Positions 13,101 to 27,390 of a stretch of 64,000 nt of DNA are shown piece after piece. The number at the start of each line of letters is the position of its first letter. Positions within the stretch are counted from its first letter, which is position 1. Origin of the DNA: Edolisoma coerulescens (Eukaryota; Chordata; Aves; Passeriformes; Campephagidae); the NCBI GenBank assembly GCA_013397115.1, contig VWZW01007674.1:558001-622000 (forward strand), written 5' to 3'. The notes beneath the pieces were generated by a model. That model did not search any database, had not been told where the DNA came from, and worked only from the letters and a program-made list of their open reading frames with translations. Made by a program: the position numbers and the translations under genes.

Positions 13101-16100
13101 CAATGCTCTCGGTAGCCTCAACAATCTTCTGTTATGTGTCAAAACAAACAAACAGACAGAAAATTTCCTGCTTCTGGATCAGCTCACACTGCATCCAGTA
13201 CTTGTACACCAAGTACTTGGTGATGTCTCAAGTACATCACCAGCAAAAGGATCTCAGAACAACCCCTAACTACTGCCAAAGCCCCGTTATTCAAGAAATA
13301 AATCAGAATCTCCCGGGATGCTCTGCAATTTATAAAAAATCCCAGGAGGTACAGAGTGCATAGCTGGTATTTCATGAAGCAACACTCTGCCCTCAGTTCT
13401 GAGTCACTGTTGAATCAAAGCCCACACTTGATGTTAATGGAACACTGTGCAGATGCCCAAATCGCCTCTGAGGTGGAGGTCCTGACAGACCATGATTGCT
13501 TGAGATCCTGTAGAAATTATCATATGAGTAAAATGGACACCAGGGGCAGACCACACTCCACTAAAACTCATCAGTGAATTTGACCTCATGAAAACAAAAA
13601 CTGATTCCTGCAGGGAGAAGGAAGAGGAGCTGTGTGGTGATTTTGTAATAGTCATGCTAGGCTGTGAGCTCTCCTGGGAAAAGCACTTGCCTTCTGTTCC
13701 ATCCACAAGAAAAACCTCTCTACAGTGGGGTGGGAAGGGTGGAAATCTCTTATAACAAAGCTTCCAGTAAAAGGAATACAACCAACTTCAAAGTTCACAT
13801 TCCTATCAGAAGGTTTTTAACCTCCTGTTAACAGAAGTCATACTGAAGGTCACTGTACAGAAGACACTAGGAAAAGAAAAGCTAATGCACCTCTATTTGC
13901 TTACACTGAGGTTTTGACAATTCCTTGCTTAAATCTGAATATTGCCATTTTTCACAACTTTCATACAAAGAGATGAGGAAAAAAAATTATTAAAAACAAG
14001 TAGAAGACAAATTTAATGCCTGAGCCTTCTGACTTTGAATTTCATGCTAGCAGTCCCTTTTAATGCCTCCAGTTCAGAGTATTTTTCCATCTTCTTGCTC
14101 CAAAACTTGTACAGCCAGAAACAGACAACATATTTCCATGTTGTAACTATCCGTATAAATATTTTATAATGTACATATACTTGTACTTGAATAAACCCTA
14201 TATAGGAAATTCATAACTAAATTTTTAGCCTATAGATAACTCTGTGAACTAAAATAAACTGCCTCTTCTCAAACACCTGCAATTTGGGGCAGGCACACAA
14301 AGCTGGCTAATTGTTTCAGGACTAATTTACTGCTTTGGGAGGTTTTATTACAGCTCTCTAGCCAGCCACCTTGGAATCTCACTAGCAAATCGTTTCAGTT
14401 GTGATTTGGACACAAACTGCCTGGTCTGGCACTGCCTAGTCTGAGCTAAGATTCCACTTGAGCACAGCCCTGCTCTGGGAGAGCAGAAACGTCTGCCTGC
14501 CCCACAGGCTCACTATCCCGCAAGAGCACTTTCACTCTATTTTGGCTATTCTATTCCTTTTTGCAAGCTGGAATGTAAAAGCGATAAAGGAAGTAGTTTT
14601 TATTTTTCAGAAATCTGTCATCCAAGATGGTTCAATTCCAGTAAAGACTCAATTTTCTTCTTATTAAAACTGAACTTATTTTGCTATTCCTACCTCAGGT
14701 TCCCCTGATGTACAGCACAAAAATGAGAATTTGCACAACTGCCTCTGCCTAGTGCACCTAGCTTTTGCTCTTTATACTGGTAGGAGAAGTGAGAAGTGAA
14801 CACAGAGTTGTACTTTATCTGTTAGATACCAAAGTACCATCAACTGGTGCAGGTCGACAGACACCTCGACCATCATGTTTTTCTCTATGTGGTTCATAGT
14901 TAACTATGAAGATCCATTAACAAAAAAGTTACTGGCAAGTAATAGCATCCTTGTGAAGCATGAAAAGCCCCAGTTCTGAGCCATTTAAACCTGTAGTGAA
15001 TACTAACAAAATTCAAGTTTTTCAGCCACATTTTTAAATAAAGGGGAGGAGGGAAAAGCACAAAGAAATGAGAGAATTTAATAAAACTTGCATCCTTACA
15101 TAGTGTCTCGGGAATCTAAATCCAGTCAATAGCAGTCAGATTACAATACCATCAGCACCTCTACTACAGTAAGCCTATTTCTTCAGGACCACATGTGCCA
15201 AAAACTGTTATGAAGAGCAAGTTACCAAAGGAGATTGTACCAGTTTCTGCTGGGCATAAAAGTCCTCATCTAGAATCAGCTGCAATGGTGATGGTACCAC
15301 CATACCAGAGGTTACTGACCCAGTTTTGTTGAAGAAGGTTTCCAATTTTTGTCAAGCAAAAGAAACTCGGTTAGGTTGAATAGTTTAAACTGGTGGCCAG
15401 AACTAAACCAATTGATGTCACCTGAAATGAAAGCACACAAACTGCTCTGCTAAGAGGCTGTGGCAGCAGTAATTTCTGGAAGCAAGGAAGTCGTAAGTCG
15501 CTTATAATTGCAACATCACTCATCAAAAGGTGTCTATTTCTGGACTAATTACATTGGTTAAAACATGTATATGTTTAACTCAGTGTCTTTCTATATGACT
15601 TTATTTTGCTTTAGGTAAGTGATATATTTATTTACCTTAAATCAACTGCTTACCAATTTACTTTCTAGCTGAAATAAGAAGAAGAATCCAGTTATCTCAC
15701 ATATTCAAGGCCTAGTAATGGTACAGATTGGCAGGATAGCCTGTGGGAAAGCTTCCATTCCTGATGACAATATTGGACAAGCTCATTAGGAAGAAGATTT
15801 AAGTCAACAGATCTGTAAATCCAGCAACAAGAACTAACTTCAGTCAAATCTATTTAAATGTGGAAAGAAAAAGGCCTGCGTGGCTACTAAAGGCCTGTAG
15901 TAAAGTGCGTTATCTCATCTGTCCTAATGAAGACCTTGCCTCTGATGTGGAAAGCATTTACAGGGCCACGGGGTACAGGATATTCCAATGACAAATCTTT
16001 GATCCATTAATTGGTTTCTACAGACAAAACTTGTTTCTGATGTAATTCCACTGAAGTAAGAGTTATGCCAAAGATGAACTCTCTGGTTAAATATTGTTTG

Positions 16101-19100
16101 GAGAAAATACCGTGTTACAGGAACAAAACAAAAAGAGATTTCACACAGTGTAACTGTTAAGTATCTTCTCTAGCAGGAAAAAGAGGGTTGTGGAGAAATT
16201 AAAGTGGCAGCTGACCTTAGGAAGAAAATCAAGGTATGTGTTAAGACTTCAGCACTTGCTTTGCAGAATATCAGAGTTACACTTGTTGTGTTAGCTAAAA
16301 ATACCAGGTGAGAGCACTCTAATTGAGCTATATACTTTAGAACATGAACTGTTGCCTCTTGCAAAAAAAGCAAGACCTGTTCATAAGAATTAAATAGATG
16401 GACCACTCACTGTTCAGAAGTGACTGAAACAATAACTGAGCCTGTGTTTTGCATCTGCTTTAATTCCCTCAATGGCCGTTCTTATCCTTGGCTCAAACAT
16501 GCTCTGGAGCTTGCGACTGGCTCTCGCTAAACTCTGGTCTCTCACAGAGCAGGAATGCCAGCCTGGTTGAAAATTTTTACTTGCTCCTGTGATACATTTT
16601 GTTCCAGTGCAGATCCTAAGGACAGTGAGTGGAGCTATTTCTCAGGTGAACATGAGCCCATCACATGAAGACACAAATTCCCAATCAGTCATCCAGTGCT
16701 TTCACCAGTATCCCTACAGGACAGCCTATGGCCCAGGGTCTTCCAGCTGTAGATCCCTGACTTCCCTTCCCCACTATTCTCATGAGTACCTTTATGCTTA
16801 CAAGAGATGTACTGAGATTCCTTGTGGAAACTGCTTCCCAGCATTCCTTCTCAGATTACGCAAGATGCTCACTGCGTGGGCTGATGTGTAAATGTGAATT
16901 AATTTGTTTATATACATATTTCTTTGGCCAGCCTTGTGCTGTGCCCTGTCATTCAGTAAAGCCATATTAGATTCCTGTCTCAGGCTTTTTTGTTGAGTTT
17001 TTTCTTTCCTCCCTGGAGTGACAGGCTAATTAAGGAGTGACAGAGACTGTCTCAAAAGAGTCCTGTTCAAATATCAAAGCAACAGATGCAGCAAGACAGA
17101 CAGACCTTCACTGCTAGCTGAAGCAGCTCTATCCCAATGCACCATGCCACCACTGGCTTGTCACATAACATGAAAGAGACTCTGGTTTTCTTTTATCACC
17201 CCTCTAAACCAAGAGAACTGTGCAAGTTGTAGAAATTAAACCAGTGAAATCCAGGAAAAACAGGAGAATCAGGTCTTTGGTGTTTTAAAGTGAACCTTAA
17301 GCAGAGAAAGAAAAAGAAGGGGGGGAAAAGTTATCTCACATGTATCAGAGAGGAATGTTGGCTTTGTTTAACCAGTGACTTCAGCAAGAATGAAATTAGC
17401 TTGTGATAGCTGCAAAATAAAGTTGAATCCATTGTGCCATTGCTATCCGGTATTATCAGAGTTTGATGTAACTGGAATACATTGCTGTGTAACCCACAAA
17501 GGGCATAGGCCACTTACTAATGAACAAGGGGGTGAACAGCAGAGTCATGCAGCTCCCCAGAAACAGCCTGCTCTGCTCCCCCACCTCCACTCTGAGCTCT
17601 GGCTGTACAGAGCAATTCTTGCCTCTTTCATTTCGGCCATAACCACCACTCAGTACATCATTAGGACTGTCTGAGCCAAACCCACTGCTCTCCACAAAAC
17701 CACGGCTACTCTAAAGCATTATGTCACTGGGATGGCTCAGGCCTTTGAGGATTCACCTGAGACAGGATATAGGAGATTGTGCATAGTACTGTAAGAAAAA
17801 GCACAGGATCGCTGTTTGTCCTCTCAAATAACACAGAACCACAGTGAACACTTGCTGGAGGCCATACTGAGGTTATTCCTGTGTGCGTATTTTCAAAGGA
17901 AAACTACATCTGCCCATACAAAGAATTTTAAGGATTTGTATCCCTCAGCCTGGCACGGATACAAAGGTGATGAACAAAATGTTCCTTCACAGGCCTCTGT
18001 TCTGTACCTTACTGTGGTCATTGCACCGTCACACAGTGAAGCTAGACTTTCCACTGAGATTCTGACCACTGCCCAGAGATTTCCTGTTTGGTACTACGAA
18101 AAGATGATTTTTTTTTTTTTTTTAATTCCTTAAACTGGGTAAAATCTTCAGAAGACTACATCTTCTCCTTGAGTTACTACATTTGCACAATCCCATAGGT
18201 GGGCATGCCACATTAAGGACAAATGAAACAGAAAGAGTCTAATGTGAGGAATTTACAATCTAAATTAAGCATAGCACAGCAAAGGTGACAAAAAACAGCA
18301 GCATGGGAGGACACATGCCTCAACAGCAAGAGCTCACAGGATCTGTTCAGCAGGTGTAATGAACTTAATGATTCTTTTTCTCCTGTCATTTCACTCCCCA
18401 CTTCCCCCCATTCATAATATTTAAATCTGCAGACAGTGAACTCAGTCTTCATCTCAGTGAAGCAAATGGCAACATTTCAAATTACTTCAGTAGCATCAGG
18501 ATTTAGCTCCATATGTGGCATAAAAGACTGGGGTGCAGAATAGCAAAGGAAAGCTAGCCTAAAAGGAGCGGATTTTGTCAATGGCTTGGAGAAAAGTTGA
18601 GCAGCACAATGCACAGGGCCGAAGAGGCATCGTTATATGATACACAAAAATGCACAGAGACATTTATGGCAGGAGAATGCTGGAGCAACTCAGCAAGCTG
18701 AATTAGGAGAAAAGCTGGCACAATAAATAAAGCATTCAGATACAGGAGGTGAAATTCTATTCCTGATTTCACCTATATAAAGCCACTGACTTAACTGCAA
18801 AGAGGAAAGTATATAGTTGAAAAGAATCAGAAAGGTCAGGAGAGAGCAATGCAGTGTATTGAAAATAGGGATGTGGTGCTAGAGTTGGAGGAGTCCAAAA
18901 AACATCACAGATCACAGGGGGTCTGCCAGGTGTGGGCAGGAGACACTGGTGGCCCAGGGGAGAGGAAGATGTGTTTTAACAATCATCCTGTTGTACTTGT
19001 ATAATACAAGAGAGGGGGAGGCCCAAAGGATGAGAAAAGGGGCTCTAAAGAATGGGCTAATTAAAAATGGCAATTAGTGGTGCTTCAGCCTCTTAATTGA

Positions 19101-19671
19101 AACAGAAAGCAATATAATGACCTTTGATATATGTAAAGAGTCAGCATTTCTGCTTGAAAAAAATGTAAGTACAATCAAAATGGGAGAATGTTTACAAAGG
19201 TAAACATGCAGTGGGTGGGTAGGTGGGCGGATGTCTGTAGGAATGCGAAAGAATATAACATACAACAGTAATGAAAAGCAATATTCCCCAGGTTGCAGGG
19301 AATTTCAGACCACAGATCTTTGGGACAGGTTGGAAGGGGAGGTGAAAGAGCGCAGCAAAAAGAAATATAATCCTAATAGGATCTTAAAAGTCAAAAACAA
19401 AAGACAATAATCAGCTGTGTGTTCTCTTCTCCAAAAATACCACAGGGAGTTTCCATGGTACAGTAGAGGCATCAGGGAAGAGACCTCAGCTGTATCAAGA
19501 GCCACCATGGGAATTAGCACCATCTGCTCCACAAAGCAGAGAAGGAGGAGAAAGGGGAAGGGATGGGCAACACACACTGAAACTTGGTAACAAACCGCAT
19601 CTCTACCCTGCAGAACTGCTCGTAGAATGTCAGCAGCATGAGTGAGGAAAAAATAGGCAAGCAAGTATTTT
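10192..19671. other. Intronic DNA, no recognised gene
   Basis: About 9.5 kb of AT-rich intron. A 16-base T run lies at 18108-18123. A short stretch at 16037-16062 resembles, in reverse orientation, the old dispersed motif also seen at 4511 and 53225. No exon, RNA gene or well-preserved repeat was recognised. Confidence 0.55.
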
Positions 19672-19747
19672 GTAGAATCACAGAATGGATTGGGTTGGAA
19701 GGCACCTCAAGGATCATTTAGTTCCAACTTCCCTGCCACGGGCAGGA
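19672..19747 (-). mobile_element. CR1 LINE fragment, 3' end
   Basis: A 76-bp CR1 terminal piece in reverse complement. It begins with gtagaatcacagaatggatt and continues with the conserved ggttggaaggcacctcaagg and the ccctgcc...gggcagg segment. Heavily 5'-truncated. Confidence 0.92.
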
Positions 19748-20900
19748 AGCATCAGTCACATATAAATACTAAAAGTAAAATAAAATATACATGGTGGTGG
19801 TGCTGGTAGGGAATAAAGAAGGAGAATGATCCCATTGGTTTCCTTGTGTACCCTGGAACACTTCCAGCAAAGTCCATAAGGTGACCAAGATTTACAACAG
19901 TTGTAAGGATCTGGTCCAATGAGTTCATTTTCTTGCACTGCTGCATTATGAATTTAACAGAGTAAGTTGCAGGGAAGGGTCCTGTCACTATTACTTTATT
20001 TGGAATCAGCAGCACTAGTACAGAGGTTCCCCAGTTGGTGTAGACACCGTGTTTACACCAGAAAAGGAGAACCTGTAGAGGTCACGTTTTGTTTAATGGA
20101 AAGAACACAACTCTCCGCACACACAGCCAAATGTTATTAGTCTCGCTTAGCTGAGTAGTTCCAGCACTGCTGATGAGAGCAAGGCACCCCAAAATACTGG
20201 ACTTGCTTACCTGAACAGTCTCACCAACTTCATCCTCACTCCAGATGCATCTACAGATAGCAAATGACTGGTGGTAATGGCTAATGTGCCCAGTGCTGGG
20301 CTCCCAGCTACCGCATGGGAGCTGCAGCATTTCGTGCTATTGGGCACAGCACTGCCAAGGATTTGTGTGTGCTGTTTAAATGGCTGTAGTGCATTTGGAT
20401 GGCTAGCAGCTCCTGATACACCAAGGAAAAGAAGCATGAAGAAGTTATAAGCCTGTAGCTGGAGCTGCTTATCACTTTTGTCCTATGAAAATCTTCTGTA
20501 AGTATCTAGTTAAAATATATGTCTTTTCCATTTCTCTCGGGAAGCCCAAAAGCCTGCATAGCCCAAAGTCTGAGTCAACATAGATTATGTGAAAGGCCTA
20601 GAAAGCACCAAATGTCAGAAAGAACTTTGCTTTCAAAATATGTGACAGACCTCCATAAAATCCCAGCCTGGTCATTCTTCAAAATTGAGAGTAACAAAAT
20701 ATTAATTTTAACTAGATCTCAGCTTCAAGAAGAGGCCTATATTCACTAAAGCTGAACGCAACAGCACAGCATCTAAGCATGCACACAAACTGCTCTGCAG
20801 CCCAGACTGGGATTTTCCAGCAGCAGAGCACTGTTAAGCCAATTTTCCACTTTAATCCCGGACAGTTATTCAACTGGATTTGTAGTCTTCTTCCTTATTT
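19748..20900. other. Intronic DNA between two CR1 copies
   Basis: No exon, RNA gene or repeat recognised. Confidence 0.5.
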
Positions 20901-21310
20901 CATAGAATCATAGAATGGTTTGGATTGGAAAGATCATCTCAATCCAACCACCCTGCATGGGCAGGGACACCTTCCACTAGACCAAGTTGCTCAGAGCTCC
21001 ATCCAGCTTGGCCTTGAACACTTCCAGGAATAAGGCATCCACAACTCCTCTGGGTAACCTGTTCCAGTGCCTCACCACCCACACAGTAAAGATATTTTTC
21101 TTAATTTATCTAATCTAATTCTACTCTCTTCCAGTTTAAAGCCATTCCCCCTTGACCTATCACAACATGCCCTTGTAAAAAGTCCCTCTCCAGCCTTATT
21201 GTAAGTCCCCTTTAGGCACTGGAAGGTGCTGTATGGTCTCCCTGGAGCCTTCTCTTCTCAACAGTGACCAAGTCCTACTCTCTCAGTCTGTCTTCACAGG
21301 AGAGATGCTA
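20901..21310 (-). mobile_element. CR1 LINE fragment, 3' end (410 bp)
   Basis: It starts with the reverse-complement CR1 terminus catagaatcatagaatggtt at the left. It continues through the usual segments: gggcagggacaccttccact, the ttggccttgaacacttccag block, the ctgttccagtgcctcaccac block, and the region ending near ctctcagtctgtcttcacag. The copy is a well-preserved but 5'-truncated minus-strand insertion. Its internal segments correspond, in antisense, to the decayed C-terminal end of CR1 ORF2 and the 3' UTR. Confidence 0.95.
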
Positions 21311-23865
21311 TGTTTTCTTCATTAGGAAAACACTAGTCCAACTCAAAGCTCTATACAAAGCATTTACACTATTAATACACGTTATCAGATCAAGGTAAAC
21401 TCTAAGTTTCAGCCAAGGGATCTATATAAGGGTTCACATGCCAAAAAAAGCCCTAATCCTAGAAACAGAGTTAACAAGGGAAGGCCCCTGGGCAGAGTCA
21501 GGAAATTGAAGCATACCAACTGCTTTTCTTCATCTACTTCATATCTCACACAAAACAAAGGATCACAAGAAACAAAGAGAGAGTTGACACTGGTCATTTG
21601 AGTAACCAGAAATTGAAACTCTGCAGCTCCTCCTGTTTGGGTTACTCTGAAACACTTCAAAAGCAGTTATGAAATAATGCTAAACTTAAAGAAATGCCAG
21701 AAAGGAAACTTAGTCTCACCCCAGTTTCTGAGGCTGGCCCCAACGGGAGAGCGCCTGAGCACTTCTAATGGAGCAGGGTAGTAGTGCTACGATTCAAGGC
21801 TATCTTTAGCTCCAGCAAACTGAGAACTATTTGCTGGTTATCAAAATAGTGCATGCATAAATGAGAGAAACAGGATGTGGCAAAACGACCAGAATCATTT
21901 ACATTTTATTCCGAATCAAGACTCTGCCAGCCTCGATGCCATATATGGAACATTTCCCCTGCAGGTGCAAGAGGTTTCTGTAGGATTTGCTCTTGCATGT
22001 AGTATCCCACAGACTAATATTTTAATAGATACAACCGTTGATTACTTGAATATTTTTTTTCCGGTGCGGGGGGCAGGGAGGAGAGAAGGAAGAGAAGGTG
22101 GAGAACGAGGTATGTAAGCTGCAGGTTTGGGAGGGTTCTTTCCCTTTCAGAGGCCCAGCTGTATAACCCACATACAGCAATATAACAAACTGCCTGGTCA
22201 GACCATAAACAAGTTAAAATAAGAGTTTGAGGGAGGAAGACACAAGGCATTTCACAAGGGTATAGTCTTATCTCACACAGGGATGGGAGAATTGATTTTC
22301 ATGACAGGAGATAAAGCACAGCAGATAAAACTGGATACTGTTTGATCTGCCCAACAGAACACAGTAGCTGAAATGGTGACCTACCTGAAGGAGCAGGGAT
22401 CAGGCTGGGAGAGCAGTAGCCAGGCAAGCGCCGTTCCAACAGCATGTTGCAAAAGCACTGAGGGAGGAGATCCAAACTGCCCCTCCAAAAAGCACAGGGG
22501 TTATTTGCTCTACATCAACGGCAGTTCCCCATCCCAGCCTCCACAGTGAGCCTAATCTTTAACAGCCACTCCAAAACCTAAGTTGCACACAATGAAGTAT
22601 ATGTTTTTAAGAGAACCTTGTCAGCAGAAGTAGTACATTAGTCAACTGTCTTTAGATACAACATAAAAGAGGGAAAAGACTATCTCCACAGTGTCCCCAG
22701 GGCCCCCCTCTGTCCTGCCAAGCATATCTAAAGACTTTACTTCCATGACTGAGAAGCTTAAATGAGCCCAGAGCCTGTAATAAAGACGTAGCATCATTCG
22801 TTGATTCATGAAAGATTTAGCAGAAGACAGTTGCTCTCTGCCCAGTTCTGGTCTCCCTGTGACCAGCTCTCTGTCCCTCATACAGTCTCCAATCCAGTTT
22901 TACCTCATTTGCTCATTTGGGTTTGGAAGCTGGCCCAGCACAATGCCAGGAAACATCCCATGAATTGATGCGTCCATTCTGGTGCCTTTTGTACGAAGTC
23001 TTGAATCTAAGCAAGAAATCCCTGACTGTGGAGGGGACTGATTTGCATGTGAGGAATGAGGAAAGAGAGAAAAAAGAAGATAAATACTGCTGGTCCTCAT
23101 TTGCCTGTCCATGAGTCAGACTGGCCTACAGTGCAAAAGGCAGCTGAGCAGATAGTTCAGTGTGTGACCTTGTATCAGCTACTCATCTTCCTTGCATTTT
23201 TGCTTATCAATCATAAAGTGGGGCAAAAGCAGGCACCTTTCCTGAAAAAACAAACAAGCTAGCTTCCAAACCAGGTGAATAAGTTATGCAAGGTTAAATA
23301 TATTCTGGCAAGCATGAAAGAGTCTCACTTTGTTTCAGTTTGAGATAGGTTGTCATCACACACAAAAACGGGCCAGCCAATAAAATCTGCATGAATCATG
23401 TTCTCTTTGCAATGCCAGGCAACTTTATTAGGAGGAATTCATTTTCACATGCCTACTGCATAGTCAGTCAGTCAATAAACAGGAGTGGTCAAGGGCCTAC
23501 CTTGATTCTCAGAAGCTATCCACAGTTCTCAACTCACTTTCAGTATCAAAAAAGCATAAAGCAGGTCTTACCAGTTCCCATGGATTGATCTCATATTTTG
23601 TGCAATGTAGTGTTCTTCCTCAAAGTTCTACTCCAGAGTCTTATGATTAAGACAGCTGTAGCTTTCATAGGCATAAAAATGTTCCTAACTCTTGGGTTTG
23701 CAGGGAATACCTTGGACTTGTAACCTAAAGGCTCAAAATCCAATATGTAAAGACAAGCATTCAAAAAGGCACCATTAAAAAAAAATTGTTTTTAACCTTC
23801 TGAAGAGAAAGATCAGTCTGTGTCACAATTTTCAGATAAGCGGTACTGCAACCCTACACAATCGA
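21311..23865. other. Intronic DNA, no recognised gene
   Basis: Contains a purine-rich run at about 22066-22110. No exon, RNA gene or repeat family was recognised. Confidence 0.5.
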
Positions 23866-24511
23866 TCTGAACATGACCTAGCAGTGTGCCCACGTGGCCA
23901 TGAAGGCCAGTGGCATCCTGGCCTGTATCAGGAGCAGTGTGGCCAGCAGGACCAGGGCAGTGATTGTCCCCCTGTACTCGGTACCGGTGAGGCTGCACTT
24001 TGAATCCTGTGTTCAGTTTTTAGCCCCTCACTGCAAGAAAGACATTGAGGTGCTGGAGCGTGTCCAATGGAGCTGGTGAAGGGTCTAGAACATAAGTCGT
24101 ATGAGGAGCAGCTCAGGGAGCTGGGGGTGTTCAGCCTGGAGAAAAGGAGGTTCAGGTGGGGCCTTATCACTCTCTACAACTCCCTGAAGGGAGATGGTAG
24201 CCAGGTGGGGATTGGCCTCTTCTCCCAGGGAACCAGTGACAGAAGGAGAGGAAATGGCCTCAAGCTGTGCCAAAGGAGGTTCAGGTTGGATGTCAGGAAG
24301 AATTTCTTCATGGGAGGGGTCGTTAAGCATTGGAACAGACTTCCTGGGGTGGTGGTGGAGTCACTGTCGCTAGAGGTGATCAAGAAATGACTGGACATGG
24401 CCCTTAGCACTATGGTCTAGTTAGACAAGGTGGTGACTGGTGTGATTGGCCAAAGGCTGAACTTGATGATCTTGGAGGTCTTTTCCAACCTAAGTGATTC
24501 TGTGATTCTGT
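23866..24511 (+). mobile_element. CR1 LINE fragment with decayed ORF2 C-terminus
   Basis: About 646 bp, the longest young CR1 copy in the window. Two plus-strand frames (23894-24079 and 24067-24390) read as the C-terminal part of CR1 ORF2. The first has the segment with SVASR and LYSV; the second has the LEHKSYEEQLRELGVFSLEK type segment and later VVKHWNRLP. They are split by a frame change near 24070, and a stop ends the second, so the copy is dead. The right end is the CR1 3' terminus (ttttccaacctaagtgattc, then tgtgattctg). 5'-truncated. Not a host gene. Confidence 0.94.
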
Positions 24512-26121
24512 AAGCAGCAGTAGTCCTGGTTATAATACAAGCTTCTGATTTGTTCAACATAGCACAGACAGAGAACTATGACTAGAACTTCTTGGTTTAA
24601 CATCTCTCAATTACTAAATCTGTTTGCAAAATTATTTTCCTACTCTGGTGAACTGGAGATGTGTTGCCCTCTCCCACAACAGCACAAGAATCTAAAAGTC
24701 TTCAAAAACGGCATAAACTGACAATACATTTTAAAAAATGTCTTTAAGTCAATTACAGTGCTTTGCTTTGATTTTAACCTCTGGGGCCTTGTGAATTATT
24801 AAGTAATTTCCACTTAAAAAGAAATAAATCAGAAAATATCAAAATGGAATGTTCCTACGCGCTCTAAAACTTTTCTGAAAAACAACTTCAACCATTTGAT
24901 TTAGGAAATTAATTCAAAAATCAACTGCATTCTGCAAACTGGATTGGTTTTGATGAATTGGCATACTCCATTCCAAAACACTCAGTGAAAACACTCCCCA
25001 GTCTTCTCTAATTTCCAAGTAATTACCCCAGAAACTTCCTGCTCTCTCTGTCTACCTCACAATTTGAGCACACAGCATTCTGTTATTAGTCAAACCCTAA
25101 AGAGAATTCAGGTAACTCTTCCATAAGAAGGTCCAGTCCTGCATTTATCTGTGTCTTAGAAATTCTCTGATAATAGACAGGTGAACATCTAAAATTTTCA
25201 GTTAAAGAATAAAGCAGTGTTTCTTTGAGGTCTTCCACTTCTTTTCAAGGTATTAGAAGCCAGAAAGTTAAAAATACATACGAAATCCATAGAAGGGGGA
25301 AGCTTCCCTACTCAAAGACTCCACCTTCAACCACACCTTTCATTTCTTTGTACTTCTTCTCCAAGATCAGTAATACCACTCAACTGAAACAAAGTCCACA
25401 CTTTTCTATTAAACATCTGTTGTAGAACTTGAGTTACCAAAACTCATCTCTGCCTTTTCCACACAGCTTTTCATGACAGTGACCTACTCTTGCATGTATG
25501 GCATGCATAGCATAGCATTTGTTAACTGGAGGCGTGAGGTGCTTCAATTTAGTTTCCTGTGGACAAGAAGGCACATCACTAGAAACACCATTAGAGCTAC
25601 CTCCCTTGGAGAGAAGCCATAGGCTTAAAAGGGTTGTGGAGCATAAAATATCTTCTCATTCCTTTGAATGAAGGAGCCCTTGATCTTTTTAAGGCAAGGT
25701 GAGAGAGTCTTGTGAGATCTTGCCTTGTAAGCATGCTGTAGATAAAGGAAAGAACCTGCAACCACCAAAATACAAGGAGGAGTACTTCTCCTCCTTCATC
25801 ACCCCCTCCTTTTCCTAAAGTTAATACCTCAGTAAATGTCAACTCCCACTGAAGCAAGTAATTTAACAGTAGCAGAAGACTTCTCCTCCACCTCCAAATC
25901 TCAGAATTCCTTTTTCAATCTGCTGCTGGGCAGGTACCCTCAGCAGATTGTGTACCCAAACCAGCTGTGTGCATACATGTACACATACACATGTAGAAGC
26001 AATCTCAGCTAATCATGAGGAGCAGTCTCAGGTAATCATGATGCACACGATAATTATAGGTTGTCTCTCAATAGGCCCTTTTAAGGCTTTTTACAAGTAT
26101 GCATCAACTAACCCTTAAACA
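24512..26121. other. Intronic DNA, no recognised gene
   Basis: AT-rich. Near the right end an imperfect two-copy tandem repeat of about 23 bp (25998-26043) shares tctcag followed by taatcatga. Nothing else recognised. Confidence 0.5.
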
Positions 26122-26230
26122 CTCCTTTAGTGCATATGAGGTTTATTGTTTTCCTTATATAGGAAACGAAACTGAATCCCTGAGCAGTTAAATAACTTGT
26201 CCAAGGACATCAAGGATGCAAGAAACACAA
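26122..26230 (+). mobile_element. Ancient MIR/CORE-SINE relic
   Basis: The order of segments fits the MIR core. A piece like the MIR cctatgaggtaggt...attatt region comes first (tgcatatgaggtttattgtt). Then come ggaaacgaaactga, gcagttaaataacttgtcca and aggacatcaaggatgcaag, which parallel the MIR gaggaaactgaggcacagag and aagtaacttgcccaaggtca segments. It is highly diverged, as expected for a SINE dating from early amniotes. Confidence 0.7.
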
Positions 26231-27289
26231 GCTGGTTGTTCTGACTCATGATGCCTGAAATCCAACTGCTAGGCACACTTCTCATTCTAGTTTCTCCAGG
26301 CAGTTTGCAGAGTTCATTAACATTTTCAGGAAACACAGAATCTGAATTGTCCAACTTGACTAGACAGAGAAGAGGAAGGAGGCTCGTCTTTTATATACAT
26401 ATATCTCAGCCTCAGTTTTCCTGTCCTAACAGTATTCTCTGAGCTCAAGGGAAAAGAGAGACAGGTTTCTAAGCTTTTTGGAACCTCAACCTAGCAAAGG
26501 AGAGATGTCCTCTTAGAGCTTCAGGTGTTCAGTGGTAAGTGGAGAATCTCATGCTATTATAACTTTAGCAGGTGTCAGCTGAGAGGGTCAGAGGTTCTGT
26601 TTCTGTTTGAAAGCCTTGCTTTCCCAGAAAATGGGAAGAGCTAGGCAACAGGTTCAAAAAGTAACACCAATGGAGCCAGAGAAGGGTGAAGGGAAGCATG
26701 GTAGGGATTTCATAGAGTTCTTCTCAAATTAGGAGCTGCAGACAGAAACCATTATCATTGCATTGCTACCTCCAGTGTATCCAACTCAACTGTTATTACT
26801 CTGCAGCTGTACCCTTTATTTCTGGCATTATGTTTTTCTTAGATTATGACTTTTTCTTTGTACAGTGCCGTTTTTCCAAGGATAACTGTTTCAAATTCAT
26901 CTTGCCACTTCAGAATACATGATCAAAAATGACAAATACAGCATCCTGTCCCACGCAAAACCTACTGCTTCCAGCACTCACTTGAAGTATCTCTATTGAC
27001 ACTCGTGACAAGGGTTTCAGAGAGGGTCTGATGAAATGATGCAGTCAGGTGAACCCATATTGGGAACACCTCAGTATGGCTCTTAACAAGCTGTCTCCAA
27101 GATGACTGACAGTCATGAGGAATTGTAACATACATATGCATGTAAGATTACATAAACAACATCCAGAGAGAGGCATGTTTTGTCATGCTTAACACAAGTA
27201 TAAGGACCAGCAACTCCTAAATGCTATGTAAATCTTTCCTAAGTCCCAGGCCTCTGAATTCAGTTCACTCTTCCTTCTCTCTCTCTTTC
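26231..27289. other. Intronic DNA, no recognised gene
   Basis: No exon, RNA gene or repeat recognised. Confidence 0.5.
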
Positions 27290-27390
27290 AATTCCCTAAT
27301 TTTAAAAATGGGAATACCATTATATGGCGTCATCACAGGAATTTTCATATTATGACTGGTGTTGTGCTTTGAAGATGTGAACTGCTACTC
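27290..27390 (-). mobile_element. Possible ancient MIR/L2-related relic
   Basis: The stretch ttccctaattttaaaaatgg gaataccatt parallels the well-known ancient repeat segment cagtttccccatctgtaaaa tggggataat. A later piece, gtgctttgaagatgtgaa, parallels its gcgctttgagatc segment. Both occur in the expected order for a minus-strand copy. Divergence is high, so the call is tentative. Confidence 0.45.

Noticed and set aside
24067..24390. 107-aa frame that could be mistaken for a gene
   Set aside because: It is the decayed C-terminal end of CR1 ORF2 within a transposon copy ending at 24511.
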